Notes: a model not told the origin generated them from the sequence alone. A stretch of 64,000 nt of DNA from Streptomyces sp. ISL-98 (GCF_018614055.1 NZ_JAGGPB010000005.1:322202-386201), one strand, 5' to 3'; shown: positions 53,749-62,714, counted from the first letter of the stretch. Made by a program: numbers and translations.

Positions 53749-54210
53749 ATGGAGACGCGATCCGACTTCAGAATGATCCGCTTCAACCAGCGCATCGGCA
53801 CGCGCACACCTCCCTCCAACTTCGATCCCGGCTCGTCACGGTTCATGGGCGACCAGACGTCGTTGGAGCCGTTCGAGATCGACAGGGACCCCGTGGGGGA
53901 CGGCTACCTGGTGATCCAGGTCTACGGAGTGGACTTCAACAACCACCGGATTCTCGTCAACGACAGGGACCTGGCCGAGTTCGACATCGCCAGAGGGGCC
54001 AGAGGGCAGGTCCTCTGGCAGACCTGGATGGACCCGATCGAACGCGGCATCCTCCGGCAGGGGCGGAACACGATTCAGGTCCAGCACGGCCAGTCGTCGG
54101 GCGGTCAGATCGACAATTTCATCGTCCGTAATGTCGTCGTGCACTGGCGCGAGTCCGTCGACGGCGGTTACCAGGGCGGGCGGGACGACGGCAACCACGG
54201 TCAGTGGTGA
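53749..54210 (+). CDS. Small beta-rich protein of unknown function
   Basis: 153 residues. Alternating strands (PVGDGYLVIQVYGVDFNNHRILVNDRDLAEFDIARG, WQTWMDPIERGILRQGRNTIQVQH, GQIDNFIVRNVVVHWRE) resemble a beta-sandwich of the carbohydrate-binding type, with a short Gly-rich polar tail. No signal peptide is seen. ATG 53749. I do not recognise the family. It lies alone between the DeoR and RpiR regulators. Confidence 0.75.
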   Translation: METRSDFRMIRFNQRIGTRTPPSNFDPGSSRFMGDQTSLEPFEIDRDPVGDGYLVIQVYGVDFNNHRILVNDRDLAEFDIARGARGQVLWQTWMDPIERGILRQGRNTIQVQHGQSSGGQIDNFIVRNVVVHWRESVDGGYQGGRDDGNHGQW

Positions 54211-54392
54211 CTCCGGAGGCTCCTTGATCCGCTGATCCGGAAGTACGCGTACTTCCCTCTTACGCTCCGCCCCGAGGGGCAGGTTTCCTCCACCACAGCG
54301 CCTGTATATGGTCATGCAGGATTCGGGTTGGCTGAATAGATGCCAATGCCCTGAGGTAAAACTGTGGTGGTGGACTTCCTGAGGGGGACGGC

Positions 54393-55232
54393 ATGAACGA
54401 CAGCCCTGCCGCACGACTGCAGCAGCTCTTCGAAGGGCATCGGCTCACGCCCACCCAGCGGCGCATCGCGCACTGCATGGTGCGCAAGGCCGCCGATGTG
54501 CCGTTCCTGTCCAGCGTCGAGCTCGCCGAACTGGCCGGGGTCAGCCAGCCGTCCGTCACCCGCTTCGCCGTCGCGCTCGGCTTCGACGGCTATCCGGCGC
54601 TGCGCAAGCACCTGCGCGACGTCGCGCCCGCCGAGGCCGCGGCGCGGGGCGAGGACGCGTACAACGAGTACCAGCAGGCGGTCCAGGCCGAGATCGAGAA
54701 CCTCCGCCACCTCGCCGAACTGCTCGCCGACCCCAGCCCCGTGGAGGAGGCCGGCCGCATCCTCGCCGCGTCCCGCCCCCTGCCGGTGCTCGGCCTGCGC
54801 GCCGCCTCCTCGCAGGCCCGCGGCTTCGCGTACTTCGCCGCCAAGGTGCATCCCGACGTACGCCTCCTCGACGAGGGCGGCACGATGCTCGCCGACCGCA
54901 TCGACGCCGCGCGCCGGGCGGGAGCCACCGCGCTGCTGTGCTTCGCGCTGCCGCGCCACCCGCGCGAGGTCGTGGAGGCACTGGCGTACGCCCGTACCCA
55001 GGGCCTGACTGTTGTCTCCGTCGCCGACTCCGCCTTCGCGCCGGTGGCCAAGCACAGCGACCTGCTGATCCCGGCGGCGGTCGGCACGGGCCTCGCCTTC
55101 GACACGGCGTGTGCGCCGATGCTGCTGGGGCGGGTGCTGCTCGAAGCGATGTGCGACGACCTGCCGGACGCGCAGGCGCGGCTGGAGGAGTTCGACGCGA
55201 AGGCGGCGGCGCGGGGGTTGTTCGTGGATTAG
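54393..55232 (+). CDS. MurR/RpiR family transcriptional regulator
   Basis: 279 residues. HTH_6 domain at residues 1-80 (LTPTQRRIAHCMVRKAADVPFLSSVELAELAGVSQPSVTRFAVALGFDGYPALRKHL). A SIS domain at about 110-265 (LLADPSPVEEAGRILAASRPLPVLGLRAASSQARGFAYFAAKVH, LLCFALPRHPREVVEAL) senses a phospho-sugar. It likely controls an amino-sugar gene set, which is not adjacent unless it is the SIS-aldolase operon 2.4 kb away. ATG 54393. Confidence 0.9.
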   Translation: MNDSPAARLQQLFEGHRLTPTQRRIAHCMVRKAADVPFLSSVELAELAGVSQPSVTRFAVALGFDGYPALRKHLRDVAPAEAAARGEDAYNEYQQAVQAEIENLRHLAELLADPSPVEEAGRILAASRPLPVLGLRAASSQARGFAYFAAKVHPDVRLLDEGGTMLADRIDAARRAGATALLCFALPRHPREVVEALAYARTQGLTVVSVADSAFAPVAKHSDLLIPAAVGTGLAFDTACAPMLLGRVLLEAMCDDLPDAQARLEEFDAKAAARGLFVD

Positions 55233-56146
55233 GCGCGCCGACGTGCCGGGCGGAGTTTTCTCTATTCCCCCACCCCCAGGCAGTCGGTGCTTAGGCGATG
55301 GCGAACACGACGTGCCCTGTGGTCAGGTGCCTGTTTGTGATGTGGTGATGCGAGGCCGGAAACGCCGCATCAAGGAAAACTCCTGAAGCCGAGTGTCCGT
55401 CAGGGCTGAGTCCGCCGTGGGGAGTCGGCTGCCATCCTCCCCGGTGGGAGGTTCCGTCTCAGACGCCCCGCGTACAGCCTGACCTGCAGCGCCGAGGTTC
55501 CAAAAGGGTTGAACTCACTCCGATGAACCGTCGCGCGTAAGCGCGCGCAGTTCCAGCGACTCGGTCAGACCAGGCGCTGGCCGCCGCATGAGGAGGAGCC
55601 GCGTCAGGCTGAGTTCGCTGCTCGCCGACCTCCGCCTCGGGACAGGCATCGGTGAAAGCTGGGGAAAACGGAAGCCGGGCGTTAATTGAAATTGCCCGTG
55701 TCGCCGGTCGCTTTCATCAGGCATGGCCACAAGTTGTAGGAGTTGTCGGCGACCGACTACATGCACCTTTAATCCTTTTTCGCCCTTTTGTGATGCCGGA
55801 TTTTGAGGCATAAACGGGGGGCAAGATTGCGCCACCCAATGCGCGACGGTGGACCGGAGAAACTGGATGGCAGCTTCCCCTTGCCTCTCCCTCGTTCGCG
55901 CAACCTCCCGATTCCTGCATCAATTAGAACTTCCGGTTAGAACTCTCGTGACGCGAATTTACTGCTTCCGTGGAGTTGCGGTGTGCCGGGAACGGGGCAA
56001 AGACGGTTGACGGTAAAAGCGCACGAGGTGTTTGCTTCGTCGAGGTCTACAGGGGGGTGTTGGACTACGAGCGGCCACATGGATGCTCTGTTCATGCAGC
56101 CTTCTGAATGACAGGCATGACTGTGTCTACACAACGGGGGAAAGTG
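55233..56146. other. Long gene-free stretch left of the IS630 element
   Basis: 914 bp with no CDS I can support. The longest frame, on the minus strand at 55515-55835 (106 codons), is Arg/Leu/Ser-rich and I do not recognise it. A hairpin GCGCG-TAA-GCGCG lies near 55541, and 55700-56140 is clearly lower in GC than the core. The last 200 bp should hold the original promoter and leader of the C39-like protease gene; TTGACG near 56007 is a possible -35. Confidence 0.5.
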
Positions 56147-56148
56147 CT

Positions 56149-57250
56149 ATTGATCCGAAACTCAAAGGGTTCTATTCGAGGATGTAGCGGACGTGTGGGC
56201 CGCCGAAGTAGCCGCGGATGATGTGCGGTTGGCGTTGGCGGCGGTAGAAGAACCTGCGGGTTTCGGCGGCGAGTTGGGCCTGGTCGCGGGCCCGGCTGTG
56301 CATCGGCAGACTCCGCTTGAGGTCGGCGTTGACCAGCTCGTCGGGGTTCAACTCGGGCGAGTAGGACGGCAGGAAGTGCAGCTCGATCCGGTCGGGGTGG
56401 GCGGCCAGCCAGGCGCGGACCTTGCGGGAGCGGTGGGCGGAGTGTCCGTCCAGGACGAGGTGCACCTTGTGGTCGAAGTGGCCCGCAAGGCGGTCCAGGA
56501 AGCGGCACATGACGTCGGCGTCAAAGGTCTCGGTGAACACCATGAAGTGCATCCGGCCCTTCGTGCTGATCGCGGACATCGCGTTCACGGAGAACCTGTT
56601 GCCCGTGCGGCGCACGACGGGGGTGCACCCCATGGCGCCCCAGGTGCGGCCGGTGACCTGGTCGGAGCGGATGCCGACCTGGTCGGCGAAGAGCACCTCG
56701 CCGCCCTCGGCCTTCGCCTGGATCGCCGGCCAGGTCTCCTCCCGCCAGACACGGACCGCTTCCGCGTCCTGCTCGACGGCCCGCTTGTCCGGCCGCTGAA
56801 ACGACAGTCCCCACCGGCGCAGGTAGTTGCCCACCCCCTGCTCGGTCAGCCGCATCCGGTACAGCTTCGCGATCAGGTCTCCCACACCGGCACGAGTCCA
56901 CAGCTGCCCGGCCAGCCCCAGGTCACAGGGCCGGTGATCCAGTACGGCCTGCCGGATCGCCTGCTATTCGACCGTATCGAGAACCTGGTGTTCGCCGACC
57001 CGCCGCCCACGTGGCTGGGCCACGAGTGCCTCACGTCCGCCTGCCAGCCACTTCGCCCACCAGTTGTCCACCGCCTTGAGCGAGACCTGGAACACCGCGG
57101 CGACATCCTCGCGAGTCCGGCCCGCCACCAACGCGGCCACCGCCCGCAGGCGAAGGGCCTCCTGCGCCGACGGCGACAACTGCCGTGCGTCCCCCACCAG
57201 TTCATTCACACAAGGATCAACGACCCAGAACACCTACCGTTTCGGATCAA
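56149..57250 (-). mobile_element. IS630-family insertion sequence
   Basis: 1102 bp with perfect 12-bp inverted ends (TTGATCCGAAAC at 56149-56160, complement at 57239-57250), bordered on both sides by TA (56147-56148 and 57251-57252), the target duplication of this family. It contains one transposase frame on the minus strand. It sits between the GGGGGA ribosome site (56135-56140) and ATG (57253) of the C39-like gene. Confidence 0.92.
56172..57233 (-). pseudogene. IS630-family transposase, broken by an in-frame amber stop
   Basis: Reads as two parts in one frame: 90 codons from GTG 57233 (ALRLRAVAALVAGRTREDVAAVFQVSLKAVDNWWAKWL, HTH) and the rest ending at 56172. They are separated by a TAG at 56964-56966, after VLDTVE. 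Beyond it the family text goes on: AIRQAVLDHRPCDLGLAGQLW, GVGNYLRRWGLSFQRPDKRAVEQD. The DDE residues look intact (LFADQVGIRSD, LVLDGHSAHRS, SPELNPDELVNADLK). A single substitution explains the stop, so the copy looks recently disabled. Confidence 0.9.
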
Positions 57251-57252
57251 TA

Positions 57253-58158
57253 ATGAGGGTCGCACGTCAATTCAGATCCGGAATTATCGCCGCCATCTGC
57301 ACTGCCACTGCCGTCGGGTCGGTAACGTTGATCGCTCCGGCAGCACACGCCGAGGAAGGACCCCATGGCGGAATCGTCGGTAATTACACGGGCGGCGACG
57401 TTTCCCGCCCGCAGCAGGGCAAGGAGCTGTCCGCGCAGGCCAAGGAGAAAATCGCGCTGACCGACGCGTGGTTCAGTGCCCACGAGGGCCGCAGCAGCAA
57501 GGCGGAGTACGCCGAGCGGGAGAAGGCGTTCCTTCAAAAATATGGGCTGGACAAGCAGGATGCAGCCCAGCTCAGCGCCGCTTCACCCTATGCCGCCACC
57601 GCGGCCCCCAGTAGTCGCACGCTGTCGCTGAGGCACTACGGCCAGGCAACAGGCTACTTCTGCGGGCCGGCGACCGCAGCCATGATGATCAAGAGCGTGA
57701 ACGGGTCGATCAGGAGCCGCTACAACAACAACGCCTTCAGCCAGCAGAACCTGGCGAACAGCGCCCACATGAACACCGCGAACGCGCGCGTGACCGACTG
57801 GGGAACCAAGAAGTTCGTCACGGGTATCAACCGGTGGCGGGGGCAGAACTGGTACGTGCAGGTCCCTTCGCCGACACCCACGAACGCCGTGAAGACGATG
57901 CTCCACAGCATCGGCGGCAACGGTATGCCGATCGCTGCGGACACCGTCGAGTTTGCGAACGGGCGGCACTACAACGGCCATCCGGTCAACAAGACGATCG
58001 GTCACTGGATAACCGCCTACGGCTACACCTCCAACGGCTCAAGCAGTAAGTGGGCAGATCCCTCGACAACGGTGTGGAGCGGCGTGAGCAAGACGTTCGC
58101 GTACAACACCCGCAACTTCACAAGCTACTTCCTCCAGTCGAACGGATACGCCTACTAA
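57253..58158 (+). CDS. Secreted C39-like cysteine protease, separated from its leader by an IS
   Basis: 301 residues. Signal peptide MRVARQFRSGIIAAICTATAVGSVTLIAPAAHA, cut near residue 33. The mature part has a helical prodomain-like region (KEKIALTDAWFSAHEGRSSKAEYAEREKAFLQKYGLD) and a papain-like C39-type domain from about residue 120. That domain shows Cys in GQATGYFCGPATAAMMI and His in NKTIGHWITAYGY. No ABC transporter is linked, so it is probably a free secreted protease. ATG 57253 directly follows the TA of the IS; the gene now has no ribosome-binding site or own promoter. The next gene starts one base after the TAA stop. Confidence 0.88.
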   Translation: MRVARQFRSGIIAAICTATAVGSVTLIAPAAHAEEGPHGGIVGNYTGGDVSRPQQGKELSAQAKEKIALTDAWFSAHEGRSSKAEYAEREKAFLQKYGLDKQDAAQLSAASPYAATAAPSSRTLSLRHYGQATGYFCGPATAAMMIKSVNGSIRSRYNNNAFSQQNLANSAHMNTANARVTDWGTKKFVTGINRWRGQNWYVQVPSPTPTNAVKTMLHSIGGNGMPIAADTVEFANGRHYNGHPVNKTIGHWITAYGYTSNGSSSKWADPSTTVWSGVSKTFAYNTRNFTSYFLQSNGYAY

Positions 58159-58159
58159 C

Positions 58160-59431
58160 ATGCGAGTCAGCCCGGCGCTGCCCATTGTGATCCTGCTCGT
58201 CGGGCTGACCGCCTGTACCAGTGAGAAAAGTCCGCGCCCGCCGGCGGGGGCCACCCCCTCAGCCCGGCCCACCGCGTCTACGGCAACGAAGCCTGCGGCA
58301 GGGAGATCGTTCACCCTGACATCCGAGATCGGCACAGACACTGCTCGGTCGGCGAGCGCGGGCCGACAGTACGACCCGCGCTACGCACCTAAGGCCAACC
58401 TGGGTGCGGGCCTCACGACGAACATCCTGGACATCACCGCATCTGGCCGGCTGGTGGCCGCCGCCAACTCAGAACCGAAGAGCACTGACGGTGTAGTCCG
58501 CATCGGCCAGAGCCGAGTTGGCCTCCAGGGTGCGACATCCTTCTCCCCCTTCCCCGCCGCCAAGAACGGCACGTGCCGCAACACTCCCCGCCAGGCCGTC
58601 TACGCCGACGAACGCGACGGAACCGTTGCCTGGGTCGAGTCCGCCAGCACAAATCTGTACGCCTTCGACTGGTGCGTCTTTGCCTACGATCCAGGCACCA
58701 AGACCACCACCCTCTTGGGAGACTCCGCCTCTGTCAGCGGCAGGCAGCAGGGGATGCCAGAACCGTCAGGCAGTGCCGCTGTGTCTCTCGGCCGCTCCAA
58801 GGCTTTCTGGGCCACCACCTACCAGACCTCGGGCAAACGGAAGTTCGGAGTCAAGGTGGTGGCGCGGGAGTTGACCGGCGATTCGGGCCTGGAAACAGCT
58901 GTTGACCACGCCAAGCTGCCCCGGGCGGCGGGTGACACGCTCTTCTATGTCCGCTCGGCGGACATCGCTCCCGGCTTCCCCAAGGACCGCTTCGAGATCC
59001 GGAAGAGGGAGGCGAACGGGACCGACAGGCTCGTCGCAGGCGGTCCACTCACCGCAGGCCAGGAGGTTTCCACGCTCTCTGTGAAGACCTCACGCGTGAG
59101 CTGGGTCATCGCCAACCCCGAACAGGCAAACTCGAAACTCTACTCGCTCGACTTGAGGACCAACAACGCCGTCACGTTCAAACTCGGCCATGCCGGGCCC
59201 TCCACGATGTTCCTGCGCTCCACCGACGATCACCTCGTGTGGGGCAACGGCAGCGCCGCCGGGGACGCAGGCCAGTACGTGTACGAGTTCGAGTCCGGGA
59301 AGCTGTGGCGAGTCGGCGCCGAGGAAGGCTTCAGCGTCATCTACGCAAAGGGCGACCGCCTCGCCTGGGCCAACATCCCAGGTAACTCCCACAATGCGAA
59401 GGCCTCCTACGAGGTCGCAGACTGGAAGTAA
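58160..59431 (+). CDS. Lipoprotein of unknown function, beta-propeller-like
   Basis: 423 residues. Lipobox L-T-A-C19 (GLTACTSEKSP). A low-complexity Pro/Thr/Ala spacer is followed by about six repeats of a WxxxD-type strand pattern (LVAAANSEPKSTDG, GTVAWVESASTNLYAFDW, RSKAFWATTYQTSG, RVSWVIANPEQANSKLYSLDLRTN, HLVWGNGSAAGDAGQYVYEFESG, RLAWANIPGN), suggesting a six- or seven-bladed propeller. I do not recognise the family. It overlaps operon logic with the protease gene (1-nt gap), so the IS insertion should lower expression of both. Confidence 0.78.
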   Translation: MRVSPALPIVILLVGLTACTSEKSPRPPAGATPSARPTASTATKPAAGRSFTLTSEIGTDTARSASAGRQYDPRYAPKANLGAGLTTNILDITASGRLVAAANSEPKSTDGVVRIGQSRVGLQGATSFSPFPAAKNGTCRNTPRQAVYADERDGTVAWVESASTNLYAFDWCVFAYDPGTKTTTLLGDSASVSGRQQGMPEPSGSAAVSLGRSKAFWATTYQTSGKRKFGVKVVARELTGDSGLETAVDHAKLPRAAGDTLFYVRSADIAPGFPKDRFEIRKREANGTDRLVAGGPLTAGQEVSTLSVKTSRVSWVIANPEQANSKLYSLDLRTNNAVTFKLGHAGPSTMFLRSTDDHLVWGNGSAAGDAGQYVYEFESGKLWRVGAEEGFSVIYAKGDRLAWANIPGNSHNAKASYEVADWK

Positions 59432-59659
59432 CAGGACACCACACCGTGGCCTTCCTGTCGGCGTCCTCCCCGTGCGTGTGTACGCCGACCGGAGCCGTGA
59501 CCCGGTTCCGCCACCCCTGGCTCGCTCCCTCAATGCGTGACGGCTGCAGTGGTCACAACCGCCCCGGCACCATGCCGGACAAGCATCAAGACGGGACAGT
59601 CACCCGCACCGCCGTTGTCACCCAGAGTCAGAGAGCGTCAGACGAGGACGACGCCGAGG

Positions 59660-60839
59660 ATGTTTGATCCTCTTCACGCACCCGCGTCGGCTGGCTTCTG
59701 TGGTCGCGGCCCTGACTGGCTCAAAAAGATCGAGTCAGGCGATCGGCCGCTCCGTTCCCACGGCCTTCTGATGCGACTGGCCGCAGCCCTTCAGGTCTCG
59801 GACTTGTCGATCATCACCGGCGGCTCCTCGCAGGTGACGCAGCCCGTGCCGCTCGGTCGGCTCAACCACCCTGCCATGCCTGGCATTTGGTCTGCCGTCA
59901 TGGGCCGCAGCCTGTCCGTCAACCGTCCGGAACCAATGGCCATCGCATCTCTCCAGGGACGCGTCGATCAGACCTGGAAGCCGTGGCACACGTCGAAGCA
60001 CAACCGTACGGAGGTGGGAGCCCTCCTCCCGGATCTGATCCGCGACGCCGAGGCCGCCGCCCGCACGCTTGAAGGAGACGAACGCCGCGCCGCCCTGGTC
60101 ACCCTCGCCGACGTCTACCGCCTCACCGGGCAAGCCACCGCGTACGTGGCGCCGGCCGAGCTCGCGTGGGTGGTTGCTGACCGGGCACTGGCTGCAGCGC
60201 AGCAGGCGGACCAGCCCGCCGCCATTGCGGCCGCCGCCTGGAACATGGGCAACATCCTCCGCGAAACGGACTATCCCGAAGAGGCGCTCAGTGTGGTCAT
60301 GGACGCGGCGGCCCTGATACGGCCACACCTCGACGCCGCTCCGAACGACTGGCGCGGTATCTACGGCGCCCTGCAGCTGCACGCCGCCGTCACCTGCGCG
60401 CGCGACGGCCGAGAGGGTGACGCTTGGCGGTACTGGGATGCGGGCGACCAGGTCGCGAAGTCCCTGCCGTCCGCGTACGTCCATCCCTCAACAGTCTTCG
60501 GCCGCGCCAACGTCGACTTCCACGCGATCTCGGTGGCCGGATCTGCGCGCGTCCGGCAAAGCACTGGCCCTCGCTGACGATCTCGACCCGGACATCATGC
60601 CGTCGACAGAGCGCCGCGCCCGGCTGTGGGTCGAGGTCGCCCGCGGCCATCTCCAGCGCGGTGACCGCACCGCTGCCCTGCACGTAATGGAGATCGCTCA
60701 CAAGATCGGCGAGGAGACAGTGGCCTACACCCCGTCGGCGAGGACGGTGGCGGCCGAGCTTTGGAGGACAGCTCCTCGCGCGCTGCGCCCTGCGGCTGGC
60801 CAACTGGCCGAGAAGGTCGGCATCAGAGCCGCCGTGTAG
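59660..60839 (+). pseudogene. Helix-turn-helix regulator with TPR-like C-terminus, frameshifted
   Basis: Two overlapping frames give one product. The first runs from 59660 (C-terminal half of an XRE-type HTH: DWLKKIESGDRPLRSHGLLMRLAAAL, then RDAEAAARTLEGDERRAALVTLADVY). It goes wrong at about 60540, where the true frame resumes one base over at DLRASGKALALADDLDPD and ends at 60839 (AARALR-type tail). The N-terminus is also short, since the first helices of the HTH are missing. Such regulators sense small peptides or other ligands. Loss-of-function is likely, by at least one indel. Confidence 0.72.
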
Positions 60840-60934
60840 GGGGACCGTTGGGGGCAGGGGGACAGGATGTCCCCCTACCCAGGCGGATACGGCTCTACGG
60901 TGACGGTCCATCAAAGGCCACCGATCGAGGCCGT

Positions 60935-61183
60935 ATGACCGTCCAAGCCTGGCACGCATCCCCGCGCCGAGCCGCAACCGCGATAAGTGATAGCGGAACG
61001 GGGGAGGTTCGGCTACCGCTTGCCCTATTTCGCCTCAACCAGCCGCAAGGTGACGTCGACCTTGTCCGCTCCCGCGTCGAAGCGCGCGATCTACACGCGA
61101 CGTTGACGCGATTGCTCGACAGTCTTCCGAGCGCCATCACCCCCGGGGCAACCTCACGCCTCCTGCTGGGGGGCCGACCGTGA
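60935..61183 (+). CDS. Small uncharacterised protein
   Basis: 82 residues (MTVQAWHASPRRAA...VRLPLALFRLNQPQGDVDLVRSRVEARDLHATLTRLL). No domain I can name. Its stop overlaps the GTG of the next gene (GTGA). Coding is supported by the coupled downstream gene and codon bias, and it comes right after the decayed regulator. Confidence 0.6.
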   Translation: MTVQAWHASPRRAATAISDSGTGEVRLPLALFRLNQPQGDVDLVRSRVEARDLHATLTRLLDSLPSAITPGATSRLLLGGRP

Positions 61184-61659
61184 GCACGGAAGAGGTAAGA
61201 ACGCATGTCGCCGACTGGCTTGCCTGCACACTGCCCTCGCCAGAGGAAGCTCAGTCGGAGTGGGACACCGGCGCCCCCGCGATGCTTCGGGTGGGCGGCC
61301 TGTTCGACGCCGTGTGCATTCCTTCCGACGTGGTGCGCGCCGCAGCACGTAGCAACGGCTGGGCAGTGATCGATGGATTCCTCGGAGAGGTCCTCGACGG
61401 CCCGGTTATCCATGATCCGCACCGCTGGTTCTACGCACTGGTGCCGCCAAGAACTACAGAGGCGTGGCGCTCGCCTTTCGCCAGGTGCCTAGGGGGTGGG
61501 GCGTGGCTCGGCGTACCGCGTACAGACCGCACCACGCTGGAGACGAGCGACCCGTATTGGTCGGTCCCCCTGAAGAGCGCGGGCGATCTGTGCTCACCTC
61601 ATGCCGTGTCCGAGCTGATCGACCTCGGCCACCGGCGACTCGTCGAGGGGGCGCGGTGA
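61180..61659 (+). CDS. Uncharacterised cytoplasmic protein of Streptomyces regulator cassettes
   Basis: 159 residues with the pattern RVGGLFDAVCIPSDVVRAA, LGEVLDGPVIHDPHRWFYALVPPRTTEAWRSPFARCLGGGAWLGVPRTD and YWSVPLKSAGDLCSPHAVSELIDLG. Proteins of this type recur next to small regulators in Streptomyces and have no known activity. GTG 61180. It overlaps by 4 nt both with its upstream neighbour and with the next (broken) gene at 61656. Confidence 0.72.
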   Translation: MSTEEVRTHVADWLACTLPSPEEAQSEWDTGAPAMLRVGGLFDAVCIPSDVVRAAARSNGWAVIDGFLGEVLDGPVIHDPHRWFYALVPPRTTEAWRSPFARCLGGGAWLGVPRTDRTTLETSDPYWSVPLKSAGDLCSPHAVSELIDLGHRRLVEGAR

Positions 61660-61925
61660 CCGCCAAGGCGATCATTCGAGCCGCGGACCGGACCCTCGGC
61701 GGCAATACGGAGGACGGAGCACGCAGCAGCCGTTGCACGACGTCGAGTGCACGACGTGCGGGGAGAGCCCGGCTTGAGTCTGATTGGTCGTTGCCGGGTG
61801 CTGAGCGGTGCAGCCCCTTTCCCGCAAGTCGCATGAACGGGCTGATGCGACTTGCGGGCGGCCCTCGCTTCTCGGTAGAGAACGCGCAGACACTGAGCCT
61901 TTTCGAACCTCACGTTGAGGCGTGA
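61656..61925 (+). pseudogene. DUF7848-like small gene, frameshifted and cut by an IS5-family end
   Basis: GTG 61656 is coupled to the previous stop. The N-terminus is VTAKAIIRAADRTLGGNTE, but the expected Cys motif DVECTTCGES occurs in another frame about 35 codons on, at about 61735, so an indel has broken it. The last 33 bases are the end of an IS5-family transposase, not the gene's own C-terminus. The family call is tentative. Confidence 0.55.
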
Positions 61926-61959
61926 TGAAGGGTGAGGGCGGCCTTCACGAAGTCGGTGA
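61893..61959. repeat. IS5-family terminal fragment, copy 1
   Basis: 67-bp fragment beginning CTGAGCCTTTTCGAACCTCA. It is repeated at 62933-62999 with two mismatches, where it forms the 3' end of a transposase gene. Here only the end of the element is left. Confidence 0.85.
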
Positions 61960-62055
61960 AACGTGACTTCGTCACGACAACCACCCCTGCAGAGCTATCC
62001 GCACCCCGCCCCACCCAGCCGCAAGTGACCTACGTCTCACCACTCTGGGTAATGT

Positions 62056-62086
62056 TTGCCATTTAGTCGCGCTTTATGAAATTATA
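62056..62086 (+). promoter_or_regulatory. Possible promoter for the small secreted protein gene
   Basis: TTGCCA (62056-62061) and an AT-rich -10 AATTAT/ATTATA (62079-62086), at a spacing of 17-19. The block 62040-62090 is the most AT-rich part of the neighbourhood and lies 122 bp before ATG 62208. Confidence 0.4.
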
Positions 62087-62207
62087 CCCTCTTCGCCCTC
62101 ATGCTCTGGCGTTGCGATGCCGACGAGGGTGGTTTCTTCCACCGGCTACCCCTGACCTTAAACGGCGTAGCCTTCACCAACTTCCAATAGGGGGATGAGG
62201 CACAATC

Positions 62208-62585
62208 ATGGCCACGTATAGCTCTTTCGAAGGAATGCGTAAGTGGTTCGCCATCGGGATGGCGGCAATTATTGCAGCGGGGGGACTTGCTATTTTTGGT
62301 GCTGGCCAGGCTTCAGCAGCAGCTAAGGGTTGGTCGTGCAGCCTGGATCAGTCCATAGCCAGGAAGAAGGTCACATCCAAGTGCGTGGCCCTCCCTGGGC
62401 CCGGCATGGATCGAAGCAAGACGCGGCACCGTGCGGCTGCGTACTGTGCCATGGAGCGGGGCCAAGGGAACACCCACACCATCAACGTGTGGCTGCACGG
62501 GCCTTGGAAGCCCTTTGGTCAGAGCTCATCTGTAACCTGCCCGCTCAAGTCCTTCCTGATCATCGGGAAGACTAATCTAAAGTAA
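62208..62585 (+). CDS. Small secreted Cys-containing protein
   Basis: 125 residues. Signal peptide (MRKWFAIGMAAIIAAGGLAIFGAGQASA region), cut near residue 38. The mature 87 residues are basic with four Cys (WSCSLDQSIARKKVTSKC, AAYCAMERGQ, SVTCPLK), so two disulfides are possible. I do not recognise the family. GGGGGATGAGG lies upstream of ATG 62208; ATG 62235 is an alternative. Its AT content is higher than core genes, suggesting recent acquisition. Confidence 0.75.
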   Translation: MATYSSFEGMRKWFAIGMAAIIAAGGLAIFGAGQASAAAKGWSCSLDQSIARKKVTSKCVALPGPGMDRSKTRHRAAAYCAMERGQGNTHTINVWLHGPWKPFGQSSSVTCPLKSFLIIGKTNLK

Positions 62586-62615
62586 TAGCGACCCCCGCCC
62601 GATAGGGGAATTACA

Positions 62616-62714
62616 ATGGCCGCAACACAACAAATGCGATGAGGCATTCTCGCTGTTGCGGCTATTTTGATAGCTTCAATCCTGGCGGGATTCGACATCG
62701 GCAACGGCATCTAG
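62616..62714 (+). pseudogene. Tiny hydrophobic-peptide gene with in-frame TGA
   Basis: ATG 62616 has GGGGA 7 nt upstream. Eight codons (MAATQQMR) reach TGA (62640-62642), after which the same frame continues for 23 codons as a clear membrane segment (GILAVAAILIASILAGF) to TAG at 62712-62714. A single CGA/TGA change would restore a 32-residue membrane peptide. It may be a pseudogene. Confidence 0.45.

Noticed and set aside
55515..55835. 106-codon minus-strand frame
   Set aside because: No ribosome site or motif; kept only as part of the description of the gene-free stretch.
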